Below, one piece after another: positions 23,700-34,448 of a DNA stretch of 64,000 nt. The notes beneath the pieces are model-generated. The model made no database searches. It was not told the DNA's origin and saw only the letters and a program-made list of their open reading frames with translations. A program made the position numbers and the translations under genes. Position 1 is the first letter of the stretch. Every line of letters begins with the position of its first letter. The DNA comes from Rhipicephalus microplus. Its lineage: Eukaryota > Arthropoda > Arachnida > Ixodida > Ixodidae. The stretch is taken from positions 76,154,987 to 76,218,986 of the forward strand of contig NC_134707.1 of NCBI RefSeq assembly GCF_043290135.1, in the 5' to 3' direction.

Positions 23700-25418
23700 C
23701 TAGCAGCGTATCCTTCCGGTTGCCTGAATGAATTTATGTACTGCTGACAGAATAGCACTGCGGTCCACACCCAACTGACTGGCTCCAAACGATAATAGGG
23801 TGGATGTATTGACTGGCAATCCGAGCATACCAATGGGTCTTTCAAGAATTATTCGGCGCAGTGAGGCGAAGCGGCGGCGTGCGAGAAGAAAGTGATCGAT
23901 TGTTTCCGGTTCATTGCAAACTACACATAGGTTAGTTAATGAAAATCCTGAATTGTTGAGATAAAAATTTAACAGAGGAACTCTGCAGCAAAACCTTGTG
24001 AGGGTCACCTCACATTGACGGGAAAGGCATTTTGCGGTGTTCCATGTGAATTGCAAGTGCCGAAATTCTTCAGATTGTAGAAGCGGCGTTTCGTTTATTT
24101 TTAAGATTAACAGGCGTTTGAATCGTTCGGCAGTAATAAAAAGAAACTGTGAAGCTACTAGCACCTCCGGGAAATTTAAAGATGCCGAAGCGAGTGAATC
24201 AGCAATTTCATTTAGTTCAATTCCAGCATGCCCGGGGACCCAAATAAACCGAACTTCTGATAAGCTATGCGGTACGAGACACCAAAATATCCTGAGAAGA
24301 GGAGACTTCTTTGCGGACGTGAGATGTGTACATACAGACAAAGCATCCGAAATAATAATAGCTTTTGATTGCTGACAATTTAGTTTTTGAAGAGCCAATG
24401 TAATGGCCAGGAATTCTGCGAGATAAATTGGTGTGAAGTCAGGCAATCGGAGCGCAAAAGACTAATTAAGCTGATGAGAAAAAGTACCTACTCCAGCCTT
24501 CTGAAGATTTTGCGTTGCGTCCGTCGAAATTACTACCTATTTAGGAAAATGACTGAGATGGTCTTGAAGGAGGCCCTCCAGAACATGCTTTCGAAGTAAC
24601 TTGGCATTTGTCGGAAAAATATCATCGAAAACTAAGTCAACTGGCACCGAGCATTGGGTTTGGGGGGTTAAATGCCGGAGGGAAATGTGAAGATTTGATA
24701 ACAGAGACTCGACGAAAATGACTTGGGGTCTTTGATAACGAAACCACGGGCGCTGAAAGAAAGAAACTGGATGTTTGATGAAAACTGTCTGTGACCAGAA
24801 GAGGGGTGCATTGTAAAGTTTTAAAAATGTTTGCACAGTAAGCTGTCGAAATCTAGCATCAAGTGGAATGATTCAAGCTTCCAAATAAAGCACGCTATTC
24901 GCGACACACCTAGGTAGCCCGAGACACACGAAGAGCTTGTCTTTCTAGCATTATAAGAGGTCTTAATTTGTACTCAGCACTTCCAAAAAACAGAACGCAG
25001 CCAAACTCCAGAATTGGGCGTACGTAAAGTTTGTATATCATAAGTAACGTAGCCCTGCGCATCCCTGACTTCTCATTGCAAAACCGGCGGAGCAATCCTA
25101 CGGCGCTTTCTGCTTTACGGGTGTTTGATTCTATTTGTTGCTGCCAATTAAAATTGTCCACGTAAACAATACCAAGATATTTTAGTACTGTTACTTGTGG
25201 AATCAGATCATTTCGATAATGCAGTGAAAGAAATACGGGAACGGATAGAGGGAATACAAGCAGAGCACATTTGCTAACATTAAGTGAAAAAGACAGCCCG
25301 CCAAGCCATACCTCAAGCTCACTCAAATATGACTAAGATTTCATACAAACTATTGATATCTCGGGATGACGAGAAAAAGCAATATCATCGGCGTAGACGT
25401 AAAGAGTAACATTTTTAT
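23700..25418 (-). pseudogene. LINE B RT C-terminus and RNase H remnant
   Basis: The minus strand begins with LYVYADDIAFSRHPE (RT active site, about 25400-25360). It continues as WLGGLSFSLNVSKCALLVF, VLKYLGIVYVDNFNWQQQ and LLMIYKLYVRPILEFG. After several stops, the RNase H part (24446-23700) shows TPIYLAEFLAITLAL, IIISDALSVCTH and VRFIWVPGHAGIELNEIADSLA. A C-terminal Cys/His motif CVVCNEPETIDHFLLAR follows. An RNase H domain after the RT places the element in the I-like group of LINEs. It is dead: the N-terminus is absent and several stops are present. The 36-kb fragment is a close relative. Confidence 0.85.
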
Positions 25419-25461
25419 GAATGGCAACGTGCTTCCGCATGTGTTCCTCTTCTTCCTCACA

Positions 25462-26760
25462 CGCCATTCATTGACGTCACTTAACACCAAATTCGGTATA
25501 TAAAGAGCTTGCAAAATGACCACGAGCGCATCATGAAGGGCTCATTATTAACTAATGTAGCGTTGACGCGCGCGCATGCTGGGCACAGCAAGGCTACGTT
25601 TAGCAAAACGCGAGCACTCTACAGTCTGACGCCAGGCGCGACCAGCGTCCATCGGCGCGGCCCGATGGCAACAAGCGCTAAACGCGACATGTTGCATTTC
25701 GCGCCGATGCGTTACCCAGACAACACTGAGTCTCCCTCTTTTCGTGACGGAGGGACGCCATGTACGCGCTGCAACGCGCATGCGTCAAAGCAACGCAGCA
25801 CCGCACGTGTCTGCGGTTATAAGGCAGGACCGGCGCCTGGCGCGGCCACACCGGTGTGACGCGACGCTTATGAACACCGGTGAGCACGAGCACCGCGTCA
25901 CGTCGAAATGTATTGGCACCTTGACTGTGGCATGTAGTCATGTTCTCACATGACATGCATCTCATGACTATCATGTTTGCACCAGTCACATAACTTCGTC
26001 ATCCATTGGCGTCACGCAATACCAAATTTGGCATATGTGAAGCTAGCGAAACGGCCGCGAGCGCATCACCAGTGTGGCATGTAGGCATGTTGTTACATGA
26101 CATGCATGTCGTTATTGTAATGTTTGGAAGTGTAGTTTACCTATGTTGTCTGTTCTCATCGCGTAATACCGAGTTTGCTACATGTGAAGGTAGCAAAATG
26201 GCCGCGAGCGCATCATGAGCGTAGCATGTATTCATGTTGTTACATGACACGCATCTCATGTTTATCATGTTTGCACCAGTATCTTACCTTCGTCATCCAT
26301 TCAGGTCCCGTAATACCCAACTTGGTATAAGTGAAGCTAGTGAAATGGCCACCAGCGCATCATGAGCATGGCATGTAGTGATTGATTGATTTGATTGATA
26401 TGTGAGGTTTAACGTCCCAAAACCAGCATATGATTTTAAGAGGCGCCGTAGTGGAGGGCTCCGAAAATTTCGACCACCTGGGGTTCTTTATTGTGCATCT
26501 AAATCTGAGCAACCGGGCCTACAACATTTCCGCCTCCATCGGAAATGCAGCCGCCTCAGCCGGGATTTGCTCCCGCGACCTCCGGGTCAGCAGCCGAGTA
26601 CTTTAGCCACTAGACCACCGCGGCGGGGCTGGCATATAGGCATGTTGTTACAGGACACGCATCTTAAAATTATCGTGTTTGCACCAGCAACATACCTCCA
26701 TCATCCATTCATGTACTATAATACCAAATTTGGTATATGCAGCCTGATGCAATAGGGTTA
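25462..26760 (+). repeat. Tandem ~147-bp repeat array, part right of the Ty3 insertion
   Basis: Successive units share CTTCGTCATCCATT, CGTAATACCAAATTTGGTATATGTGAAGCTAGC, GAAACGGCCGCGAGCGCATCATGAGCGTGGCATGTAG, and CATGTTGTTACATGACACGCATCTCATG then TTATCATGTTTGCACC. Equivalent points fall near 25994, 26141 and 26288, giving a period close to 147 bp. A GC-rich block at about 25545-25910, part of which also occurs at 12470-12560, interrupts the array and may be a second unit type. A Ruka SINE splits the last monomer. Confidence 0.8.
26379..26629 (-). mobile_element. Ruka-like SINE, full length, inside the 147-bp array
   Basis: On the minus strand the copy runs from GCCCCGCCGCGGTGGTCTAGTGGCTAAAG (A-box region) through a decayed B-box region and CCCCAGGTGGTCGAAATTTTCGG to a TGATTGATTGATT-type tail at the left edge. 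TGGCATGTAG (26369-26378) and TGGCATATAG (26630-26639) flank it and form a 10-bp target duplication with one mismatch. Removing it rejoins a repeat monomer. Confidence 0.85.
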
Positions 26761-27910
26761 AGTCTAAGCTATGGTACCACTGATGCATTTAACCGAGGAA
26801 AAGAACAAGTATAGCCAAGGAGTTGCAAGTTATAGTGCCGAAGAATTTGCCTCAGTTTGAATTCCTATTTAGCAAGGAAAACACTCGCGGGTAGTTTAAT
26901 AAAGCAAGATGGTGTGAAGTGACTCCGAGTGCACTGACTATAGCTGGTGGAGCAGAGAATGACCCGAAAACGTTTTTTTTTTTTATGTCGAGGACAGCAT
27001 GTTGGGACATATAGATTCTTATAGTTGTTGAAACGAAAGTGCCTCAGGACAACTGTTTCAGAAGGAGAGCGTCAAAATTGGAGCATCGTAGTTATTTAGA
27101 ATGGTCTGTGCCTGAGGGCAGTTGTAAATCATAGCTAACCATTTTCAATATAAAGCAAAGAATGCAGTTTGTTTTATTTTTCTCACAAATTTCAGTGTCC
27201 GAACGACGTAATGACGTACCAAAGAACACTATAACCTAACTCTTGCAGTATCGTTATGCGAACTAATGGTGGCGTATAGTATCTAATAGCGCACAATGTT
27301 TGAGAGACTGCCCGAACCTGGAACAAACGTAAGCCAGCAGATAATTCCAGGAGAAGTCTCTGTCGAAATGTTTAGCAAGGCATTTAACAGAGGACAAATA
27401 GAGAACAGGTGTGCAAGAGTACGGAGAACAAAATGAACAGTGAGCCAGGAATGGAACGCCTGGATTAACTTGTTTCAGTGGGTTATGTAAACAAATGAGC
27501 TGTGGTTTAGATTCACTTACATTAATGACCTTATTGGCGAACCAGTTTATTAAACTTACCGTAGCATCTTGCTATCTGAAAACTTCTTTCGGAAAGCGGA
27601 AATGCGGAAACGAAATGACCATATTATCAGCATATCAAAATTTTCTAGTAGATATAGCCGCGGCGATATCATTAACGTATGAATTGAAAAGAATTGGACT
27701 TAATATAGGCCCCTGTGGCGCTCAAGCTTTTATAGACGTTATATTTCTACGGCACTGTCCTATAAATATGAACTATGTTCTTTCATCTAGGCGTCTGTTG
27801 ATCTCTATCGAGCCCGTGAGCTTCCGCGATCGCACTTGTCAAAGAAAAAGGTGGTGTTATCGTCGTTTCCATTATTTACGGCCAGTGATTAGAATGCTTT
27901 TAAGGATGGT
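26760..27910 (-). pseudogene. Very decayed LINE reverse-transcriptase remnant
   Basis: In one minus-strand frame the sequence reads APQGPILSPILFNSYVNDIA (about 27728-27670) followed, after a stop, by YADNMVISF, clearly the palm motifs of a non-LTR RT with the catalytic Asp pair altered (ADN). Downstream fragments such as INWFANKVINVSESK (about 27560) fit the usual helix after the active site. Stops are frequent and the ends cannot be defined. The motif style is CR1-like, but the clade is not certain. Confidence 0.55.
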
Positions 27911-27959
27911 TGCCAACTTCTGCACATTCGCGATGCCTAGAACTATGCAGCGTACACTG

Positions 27960-28330
27960 GCTGCCCAGTTCTTTGTCTCATAAAGCGGTCTGGCTATTGG
28001 CAGGTACCGGTGTTGGAGACCAGCCACCAAAAACCGTTTTTGTAGCGCCAGACTTGTATCAGTTCATTGTCATGTTTTTGAATTTTCCAACCGGATGCTA
28101 CTTAGAGATAAATGATGGACTACATACAACGTGGTATTCAATAGACGATCTACCTTGGACTACATAAATGATGTAATGGTCTTTGCCCAAGATTTCTCAG
28201 CATATAACAACAGTTGCTGGCACTTTCGCCTCAATCGCCAAAATTTACCGCCTTTACTGCGCCAGTTCTCCTGAAAGCATGCAGTTCTATGACGTAGACT
28301 ACTTACCCACACTTTAAAATCGCCTGCCTT
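27960..28330 (+). pseudogene. Possible Ty3 reverse-transcriptase scrap
   Basis: The plus-strand frame contains KTVFVAPDLYQFIVM (about 28035-28080), which resembles the KTAFVTPDGLYxFxVMPF block of Ty3 RTs. About 110 bases later there is an MVFAQDF-like stretch where YLDDVVVFA would be expected. The rest is too eroded to read. This is suggestive only. Confidence 0.4.
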
Positions 28331-28787
28331 TCGCCACAAGATTTACCCCGTAACGTACCATAAGTTGGACTGCAAGTCTAGTGCTGTTTTTTTCCCTGGC
28401 TACAACACTGCGCCTAATTCACATCATTTTTTCTATGTGATACAAACAGCTTCTCATCACATTAGAGGCGGAGGAAAAGCATAGAAAAATTCAAAGCATG
28501 CAGAGTGGCAGCAAGCTTTAGCCGCATCAAGGAAATGGTACGTACAACGCCCTTTTTGGCAGGTGTGTGGTCATTGAGCCGAATGATGAAACTTTCAATG
28601 GTGGTGAGCAGCTTGTTGACAGTCTAACGCTGCCTTTCTTTATATGCCAGTCATTGTCTGTTGGGCGCTCGTGACTCGCGGCTTTGATGTGGCACCACTG
28701 ATGTACTGTTTTTTTCTATCACGTCTTCTTTGTAGTGCCTTGACTTTGTGCATCGTTGGTTCCAAGATCATAGATGGCATTCAGTCC

Positions 28788-29013
28788 GTTGGTTTGGTGT
28801 AGTGGTTATGGTGCTCAGATGACAACCAATATATTGCAAGTTCGATTCCAGTTGTGGAGTTCACATTTCGATGGAGGTCAAATGGTGGAGGCTCATGTAC
28901 AGTGGGATATTAGTGCATCCTAAAGAACACCAAGTAGTGTAAACTTGCTAAACCTTCTACTACGACGTCTCTCATAATCATATATTTGTTTTCGGGAATA
29001 AATTAAAGATATT
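28788..29013 (+). mobile_element. Diverged Ruka-like SINE
   Basis: The head TTGGTTTGGTGTAGTGGTTATGGTGCTC and B-box-like GCAAGTTCGATTCCAG are followed by a divergent body (TTCGATGGAGGTCAAATGGTGGAGGCTC, CCTAAAGAACACCAAGTAG) and a 3' part CTACTACGACGTCTCTCATAATCATAT. No target duplication is evident. It is older than the copies at 38.4 and 39.4 kb. Confidence 0.65.
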
Positions 29014-29561
29014 CTTAATCTTTCGAAGTTCGCCACCGTGGGGATGAGCTCATTTGTACGGCCTTGTTAAGAGTGATTTAAAACAAGAAATGCTTGTGGC
29101 AGGTGGGGTTGGTAGAACAGAAGTGCAGAGAGCATTCATTCTTTGTGCGCCTTTTTTTTTGAAAACAAAGAAAGGGTCGTTTTTCGTGGCGTTCTCACTA
29201 GTAACACTAAGAACGTTTCGCCATTTAAGCCTTTGTGAGTTCATGTAGTTTTGCAGTGAAATAAAAAGTGTCTGCGAATATAGAAGAGGTATTAGTTATA
29301 GTTTGATGTTATTTTCACAAAGCTGCCAGCGTTAGTCAACCAGATTTATTTGATACAGCTATCCCGTTTTTACTTGAAGGTCCCTTGAAAAAAGTGGGCT
29401 AACACCCGTCGCACTACATCTTGAGCACACGAGTATGCAGCCCTTTGACTAAATATTTTGTCTAAAAAAGTTCGAAGTGGTATGCATGGACACTTCATAA
29501 AGTACGAAGGAAAAAGCTGAAGAAACGCAATTTTGGTCGAATGGAGCGTGATTTTCGTTTG
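29014..29561. other. No gene recognised
   Basis: A 64-codon open frame exists on each strand at about 29050-29248, with no recognisable motif. The end of this stretch (TGTAG at 29562-29566) is the left target duplication of the LTR element that follows. Confidence 0.35.
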
Positions 29562-29566
29562 TGTAG

Positions 29567-30486
29567 TGTGGTGTAGTATAGTGACAAGGTGGTGTTTGTG
29601 AAGTGTGGGGGCACCGTGTTGTTATGTACAACGTGTTCGGAGGTGACGGCAGCGGTGATTCTCTTTTGAGTGGCGGAAAGACGATGATGACGTTGGCGAG
29701 AAATGTAACGCATAAGACTGCGGCCCGCCAAAAGGAAGGGAAAGTTGGCGCGAAAGGTAGCGCTGCGAATGCACGAGAGGGAAGAAGAGGAAGACCAGTC
29801 GGGGGCAGAACGAGATCGAGCTGGCTGGAGTGCAGATTCTGGGTGTCGCGCGACTGCGGTGTCGGGTTCCGGACCTGACCGCGTGAAGTCAGGCAAGGCC
29901 AGGACGCTCCAGCTGCCCACGGTGTACTCGGAGGTACGCGGCCTTCCAGAGTTCCGGCGGTGACTGTCCAAGGTCACGTCCCAGGTGTTCTTTCCCGCCG
30001 TGACTGTTCAAGGTCACGTCCCAGGTGTCCGGGCTTTGACTCCAATCCCGAACCACCCGTGGAGGGTGGAACCTTCCGCGTGGTGATCAGATACTCGAAA
30101 CGAGCCAGCATCGGCAAGCGGCCGCAGTTCTTGCTAAGGCAAGTGCTACCTCGTCTTCTGCCAAGCATCGCCGTGCTGGTCAGCGCGTGACTTCCGCTGC
30201 TGAGATATCGCCAGCGTCCGCCGCCTCAACCCACCAAGCCACCGCCACCATCAACGCCACCGGTGACTGTTGATTTTTATAAACATTCTAGCTGGACAAC
30301 TTTTAGGACAAGTTTGAGTTTGTCTCCTTAAACTTGGTGTCTGTACATCGCAACTTCATCTCTTTTTTTTTGTTAATTACGCTTAAAGTTTCTACTTTTT
30401 TTCACACCTTGAAAGGCTTCGTCATTTTTTAGCTTAGAGGGTTTCCCTCCGAGCAACAATTTATTAATCAGCAAACCTGCATAACA
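29567..30486 (+). repeat. 5' LTR of the non-autonomous element
   Basis: The 920-bp LTR starts TGTGGTGTAGTATAGTGAC and ends AACCTGCATAACA. It matches the 3' LTR nearly throughout, including GCTGGCTGGAGTGCAGAT, a duplicated GACTGTCCAAGGTCACGTCCCAGGTGTTC-like unit (two adjacent copies near 29962 and 30001), and GGCAAGCGGCCGCAGTTCTTGC. TTTTTATAAACATTC near 30275 may act as a TATA-like element. The similarity of the two LTRs points to fairly recent insertion. Confidence 0.88.
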
Positions 30487-30512
30487 AATTGGCGTCCGCC
30501 GCGACAGGACCA
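30487..30512 (+). promoter_or_regulatory. Primer-binding-site-like leader
   Basis: Immediately after the 5' LTR comes AATTGGCGTCCGCCGCGACA. The TGG a couple of bases after the LTR end is the usual complement of a tRNA CCA end. I cannot name the tRNA without a comparison to a tick tRNA set. Confidence 0.55.
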
Positions 30513-31282
30513 AGTCGTTTGTTTTCATCTAGATTGTCGGAGGCGGTGCGAACCATGACCAGCACGCGGGAGATATTAGAATTGGCTGAACGCATGGGTC
30601 TGAAGTGAACGGAGTTCAGAGTGTGGTATGAGCAGCGGATGGAGACAGAGCGCGAGCAACGGGCTGCAGAGTGAAAAGCGGCGAAAGAAAATCTCGAATT
30701 AGAGACGCTAGATCTCGAGCGGCGACTCGAGCTTGCAATGGCAAAAAGGGGGCAGCTGGGGATACAGAGGAGTGAACCAGTGGCTGAGGTGTGGTCTGAC
30801 AGCCGTTACGTCACGAGTGATTTGAATTTATGTCAGGCTTACCCTGTACCACGTCATGACCTTTTGCTTGAGAATCGAACTAGGGAAGATGACAGAGAGG
30901 TAGGTAGCCAAGAAACTAGGAGACTTGAGGAGCTTATTGAAGCAGAGGAATGCTTCGTGAGCATGGAACAAGAACGTTCCATTCAAAGTAAAGGGTGTGT
31001 TAAAATCTGCGAGAAGTCAAGCACACTTCATGAAAAGGTAGGATTGTCTCTGAAGAGCTCCACTGAAGGAGCAATAAAAGGTCTTCTAGCTAACACCGGC
31101 AGATGCCATAGTGAAAGCTCCGATCTAATTTCTGCCTATTGTTTTGGGCCACTGGATGAAGCAACAGGCGCTACGTACACAGCTTTTCACGATGAATATA
31201 ACTCGCCCATGCAGAGAGAGGGCTTGAGTTCTCGAGAAATTGTAGATGATCCTTCCATTAGTCATCATCATCATCAGCCTGA

Positions 31283-34259
31283 CTATGTCCACTGCAGGAC
31301 AAAGGCCTCTCCCATGTTCCGCCAGTTAACCCGGTCCTGTGCTTGCTGCTGCCAATTTATACCCGCAAACTTCTTAATATCATCTGCCCACCTAACCTTC
31401 TGTCTCCCCCTAACCCGCTTCCCTTCTCTGGGAATCCAGTTAGTTACCCTTAATGACCAGCGGTTATCATGTCTACACTCTACATGCCCGGCCCGTGTCC
31501 ATTTCCTCTTCTTAATTTCAACTATGATATCCTTAACCCCCGTTTGTCCCCTAATCCACTCTGCTCTCTTCTTGTCTCTTGAGGTTACACCTACCATTTT
31601 TCTTTCCATTGCTCGCTGCGTCGTCCTCAATTTAAGCTGAACCCTCTTTGTAAGTCTCCAGGTTTCTGCTCCGTAGCTAAGTTCCGGCAAGATACAGCTG
31701 TTATATACCTTCCTCTTTAGGGATAGTGGCAATCTACCTGTCATAATTTGAGAGTGCTTGCCGAATGTGCTCCACCCCATTCTTATTCTTCTAGTGACTT
31801 CAATCTCGTGGTTAGGCTCTGCGCTTATTACCTGCCCTAAGTAGACATAGTCTTTTACAACTTCAAGTGTACTATTAGCTATCTCGAAGCGCTGCTCCTT
31901 TTCGAGGTTGTTGTACATTACTTTTGTTTTCTGCAGATTTATTTAAGACCCACCTTTCTGCTCTCCTTGTCTAACTCCGTAATCATGAGTTGCAATTCGT
32001 CCCCTGAGTTACTCAGCAATGCAATGTCATCGGCGAAGCGCAAGTTACTAAGGTATTCTCCATTAACTCTTATCCCTAACTGTTCCCATTCTAGGCTTCT
32101 GAAAACCTCCTGTAAGCACGCGGTAAATAGCATTGGGGAGATTGTGTCCCCCTGCCTTACACCCTTCTTGATTGGTATTCTGTTGCTTGCTTTATGAAGC
32201 ACTATGGTAGCAGTTGATCCCCTGTAGATTTCTTCCAGAATGTTTATATATACTTCATCTACGCCCTGATTTCACAGTGTCTGCATGACGGCTGATATTT
32301 CTACGAAATCAAACGCCTTCTCGTAATCTATGAAGGCTATGTATAGTGGTTGGTAATACTCTGAGCATTTCTCTATTACCTGATTGATAGTATGAATGTG
32401 GTCAATTGTTGAGTAGCCTGTTCTAAATCCCGCTTGTTGCTTTGGTTGATTGAATTCTAATGTTTTCTTTACTCTGGTAGCAATTACCTTTGTAAATAGC
32501 TTGTATACTACAGAGAGCAAGCTGATCGGCCTGTAATTCTTCAAGTCCTTGTCATCTCCTTTCTTATGTATTAAGATGATGTTAGCGTTCTTCCAAGACT
32601 CTGGTACCCTTCCCGTCAGGACACACCTCGTAAACAGGGTGGCTAGTTTTTCTAACACAATCTGTCCTCCATCTTTCAGCAGGTCTGATGTTACCTGATC
32701 CTCACCAGCAGCTTTGCCTCTTTGCATGCTCTCCAAAGATTTCTGACTTCTTCTATCATTACTGGTGGGGTGTCATCTGGGTTACTGCTAGTTCTTATAG
32801 TATTAAGGTCGTGGTTGTCTCGGCTACTGTACAGATCTCTGTAAAACTCCTCCGCTATTTTAACTATCCTATCCATATTGGTAGTTCTTTTGCCTTCTTT
32901 GTCCCTTAGTGCATACATCCGACTTTTGCCTATCCCAAGTTTCCTCTTCACTGCTTTGACGCTTCCTCCGTTTTTCAGAGCGTGTTCAATTCTCTCCATG
33001 TTATACCTTCTTACATCGCATACCTTACGCCTATTAATCAACTTCGAAAGCTCTGCCAGTTCTATTTTGTCTGTTGCACTTGAGACTTTCATGATTTGAC
33101 GCTTCTTAATTAGGTTCTTCGTTTCCGGGGAAAGCTTGCCAGTGTCCTGTCTAACTACCCTGCCTCCAAGTTCCACTGCACACTCCGTAATGATACTCGT
33201 CAGATTATCATTCATTGTATCTACGCTAATGTTGGTTTCCTCACTAGGAGCCGAGTACCTGTTCTGCAGCGACACTCTGAATTCCTGTACTTTCCCTCTC
33301 AGTGCTAGCTCATTGATTGGCTTCTTGCGTATCAGTTTCTGTCGTTCGTTCTTCAAGTCTAGGCGAATTCGAGACCGTACCATTCTATGGTCACTGCATC
33401 GTACCTTGCCAACCACTTCCACATCCTTCACGATTCCTGGGTGTGCAGTCATTATAAAGTCTATTTCGTTCTTATTTTCGCCATTAGGGCTCCTCCATGT
33501 CCACTTGCGGTTTTCTCGTTTTCGGTAGAAGGTATTCAAAATCCGCAAATTATTGCATTCTGCGAATTCTACTAGTAGCTCTCCTCTGGCGTTTCTAGTG
33601 CCGATGCCATAATCTCCTACTGCCCGGTCTCCAGCCTGTTTCTTCCCTACCTTTGCATTAAAGTCGCCCATCACTGTAGTATACTGTGTGTTCACCTTAC
33701 TCATTGCCGATTCCACGTCTTCATAGAAGCTTTCAACTGAAGCGTCATCATGGCTGGATGTAGGCGCGTAAGCCTGTACTACCTTCATCTTGTATCTTTT
33801 ATTCAGTTTATTTACAATACCTAACACCCTTTCATTAATGCTATAGTATTCCTCTATGTTGCCAGCTATGTTTCTGTGAGTTAGGAGCCCCACTCCCAGT
33901 TCTCTTCTGTCTGCCAAGCCCCAATAGCAAAGGACGTGCCCATTCTGTAGCACAGTATAGGCCTCATCTGTCCTCCTAACCTCACTGAGCCCTAATATAT
34001 CCCATTTAACACCCTCTAGCTCCTCAAATAGTACAGCTAGACTTCCCTCACTAGATAAGGTTCTAGCGTTAAATGTTGCCAAGTTCAGGTTCCAATGGCG
34101 GCCTGTCCAGATCCAGAGATTCTTAGCACCCTCTGCTGCGTTGCAGATCTGACCACCGCCGTGGTCAGTTGCTTTCCAGCTGCTGGGGACTGAGGGCCGT
34201 GAGTTATTTGACGTATGCATGTGGGAGGTAGTGGCCAGATACTGCACCAGGGTGGCCAA
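31283..34259 (-). pseudogene. RTE ORF: endonuclease and reverse transcriptase
   Basis: 34259-32691 encodes an N-terminal linker and an apurinic-like endonuclease: LNLATFNARTL, DILGLSEVRRTDE (catalytic Glu), VVQAYAPTS, YTTVMGDFNAKVGK and CSDHRMVRS (Asp/His). A frameshift near 32735 leads into the RT: WKNANIILIHKKGDDKDLKN then YRPISLLSVVYKLFTKVI, AFIDYEKAFDFVE, IKKGVRQGDTISPMLFTACL and the catalytic LRFADDIALLS (about 32040). Stops lie at 32272-32274 and 31939-31941. The C-terminal part includes DYVYLGQ and GRQKVRWADDIKKF. All catalytic motifs are retained. It resembles proteins annotated in arthropods as craniofacial-development-protein-2-like, which are RTE products. Confidence 0.9.
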
Positions 34260-34377
34260 TCCTTCTCTGGTGAGGGAGTGCGTTCCCGGCGGTGGTTACC
34301 GGTGAGGCCGCACCCCAGGCCTCTTAATGCAGTTCCATCAACACGCGGATTTTTTTTTAAATCCGGTTGGGAACTGC

Positions 34378-34448
34378 GCGGCACCGGGATTTGAACCACG
34401 GACCTCTTGCATGCGAGACAGATGCTCTAACCACTACGCCATCGCCGC
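34378..34448 (-). promoter_or_regulatory. tRNA-like sequence (Pol III A and B boxes) heading the RTE LINE
   Basis: On the minus strand, GCGGCGATGGCGTAGTGGTTAG contains TGGCGTAGTGG, a match to the A-box consensus TRGCNNAGYNGG. GGTTCAAATCC matches the B-box GGTTCRANYCC. The ends GCGGC and GCCGC can pair like an acceptor stem. The spacing is that of a tRNA (71 bases). It begins essentially at the 5' boundary defined by the target duplication, so it belongs to the mobile element and not to the flank. It is probably an internal Pol III-type promoter or a captured tRNA/SINE head, and not a functional tRNA gene. Confidence 0.75.

Larger units (their letters stand above)
21197..25420 (-). mobile_element. 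LINE B: 5'-truncated I-like LINE inside the Ty3 LTR
   Basis: ATGGCAA occurs at 21190-21196 and 25421-25427 and is the likely target duplication (ATGGCAATG against ATGGCAACG if one mismatch is allowed). The minus-strand element starts inside the RT domain, near a YADDIAFS motif at about 25385. It ends with a 3' untranslated region containing GGCCAATCCCCCATGTGGGT (21235-21256), then AGACAAGACAAGACAAGAC as tail. LINE A interrupts its 3' part at 21421-23658. Without LINE A it is about 2.0 kb. Confidence 0.8.
16101..25461 (-). mobile_element. Ty3 LTR retrotransposon with nested LINEs
   Basis: Short matching LTRs lie at 16101-16238 and at 21088-21196 plus 25428-25461; the right one is split by LINE B. 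The internal region on the minus strand encodes gag, protease, RT, RNase H and integrase in Ty3 order (integrase last). Without the LINE the element is about 5.1 kb, normal for Ty3 elements with small LTRs. The flanks TGCC (16097-16100) and CGCC (25462-25465) are a candidate 4-bp target duplication with one mismatch. All ORFs are broken by a few stops or frameshifts, so it is a dead but not ancient copy. It sits inside a repeat monomer. Confidence 0.88.

Noticed and set aside
21467..23845. A 792-residue protein with an N-terminal 63-residue extension
   Set aside because: The first part lies in LINE B sequence beyond the 15-bp target duplication; the fusion is an accident of insertion and not a gene.
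31967..33575. Several plus-strand open frames opposite the RTE ORF
   Set aside because: They are shadows of the RTE coding strand, where the endonuclease and RT motifs lie.
34378..34448. Functional nuclear tRNA gene
   Set aside because: It lies inside the boundaries of the RTE insertion and its anticodon arm is irregular; it is better read as a captured tRNA-like head.
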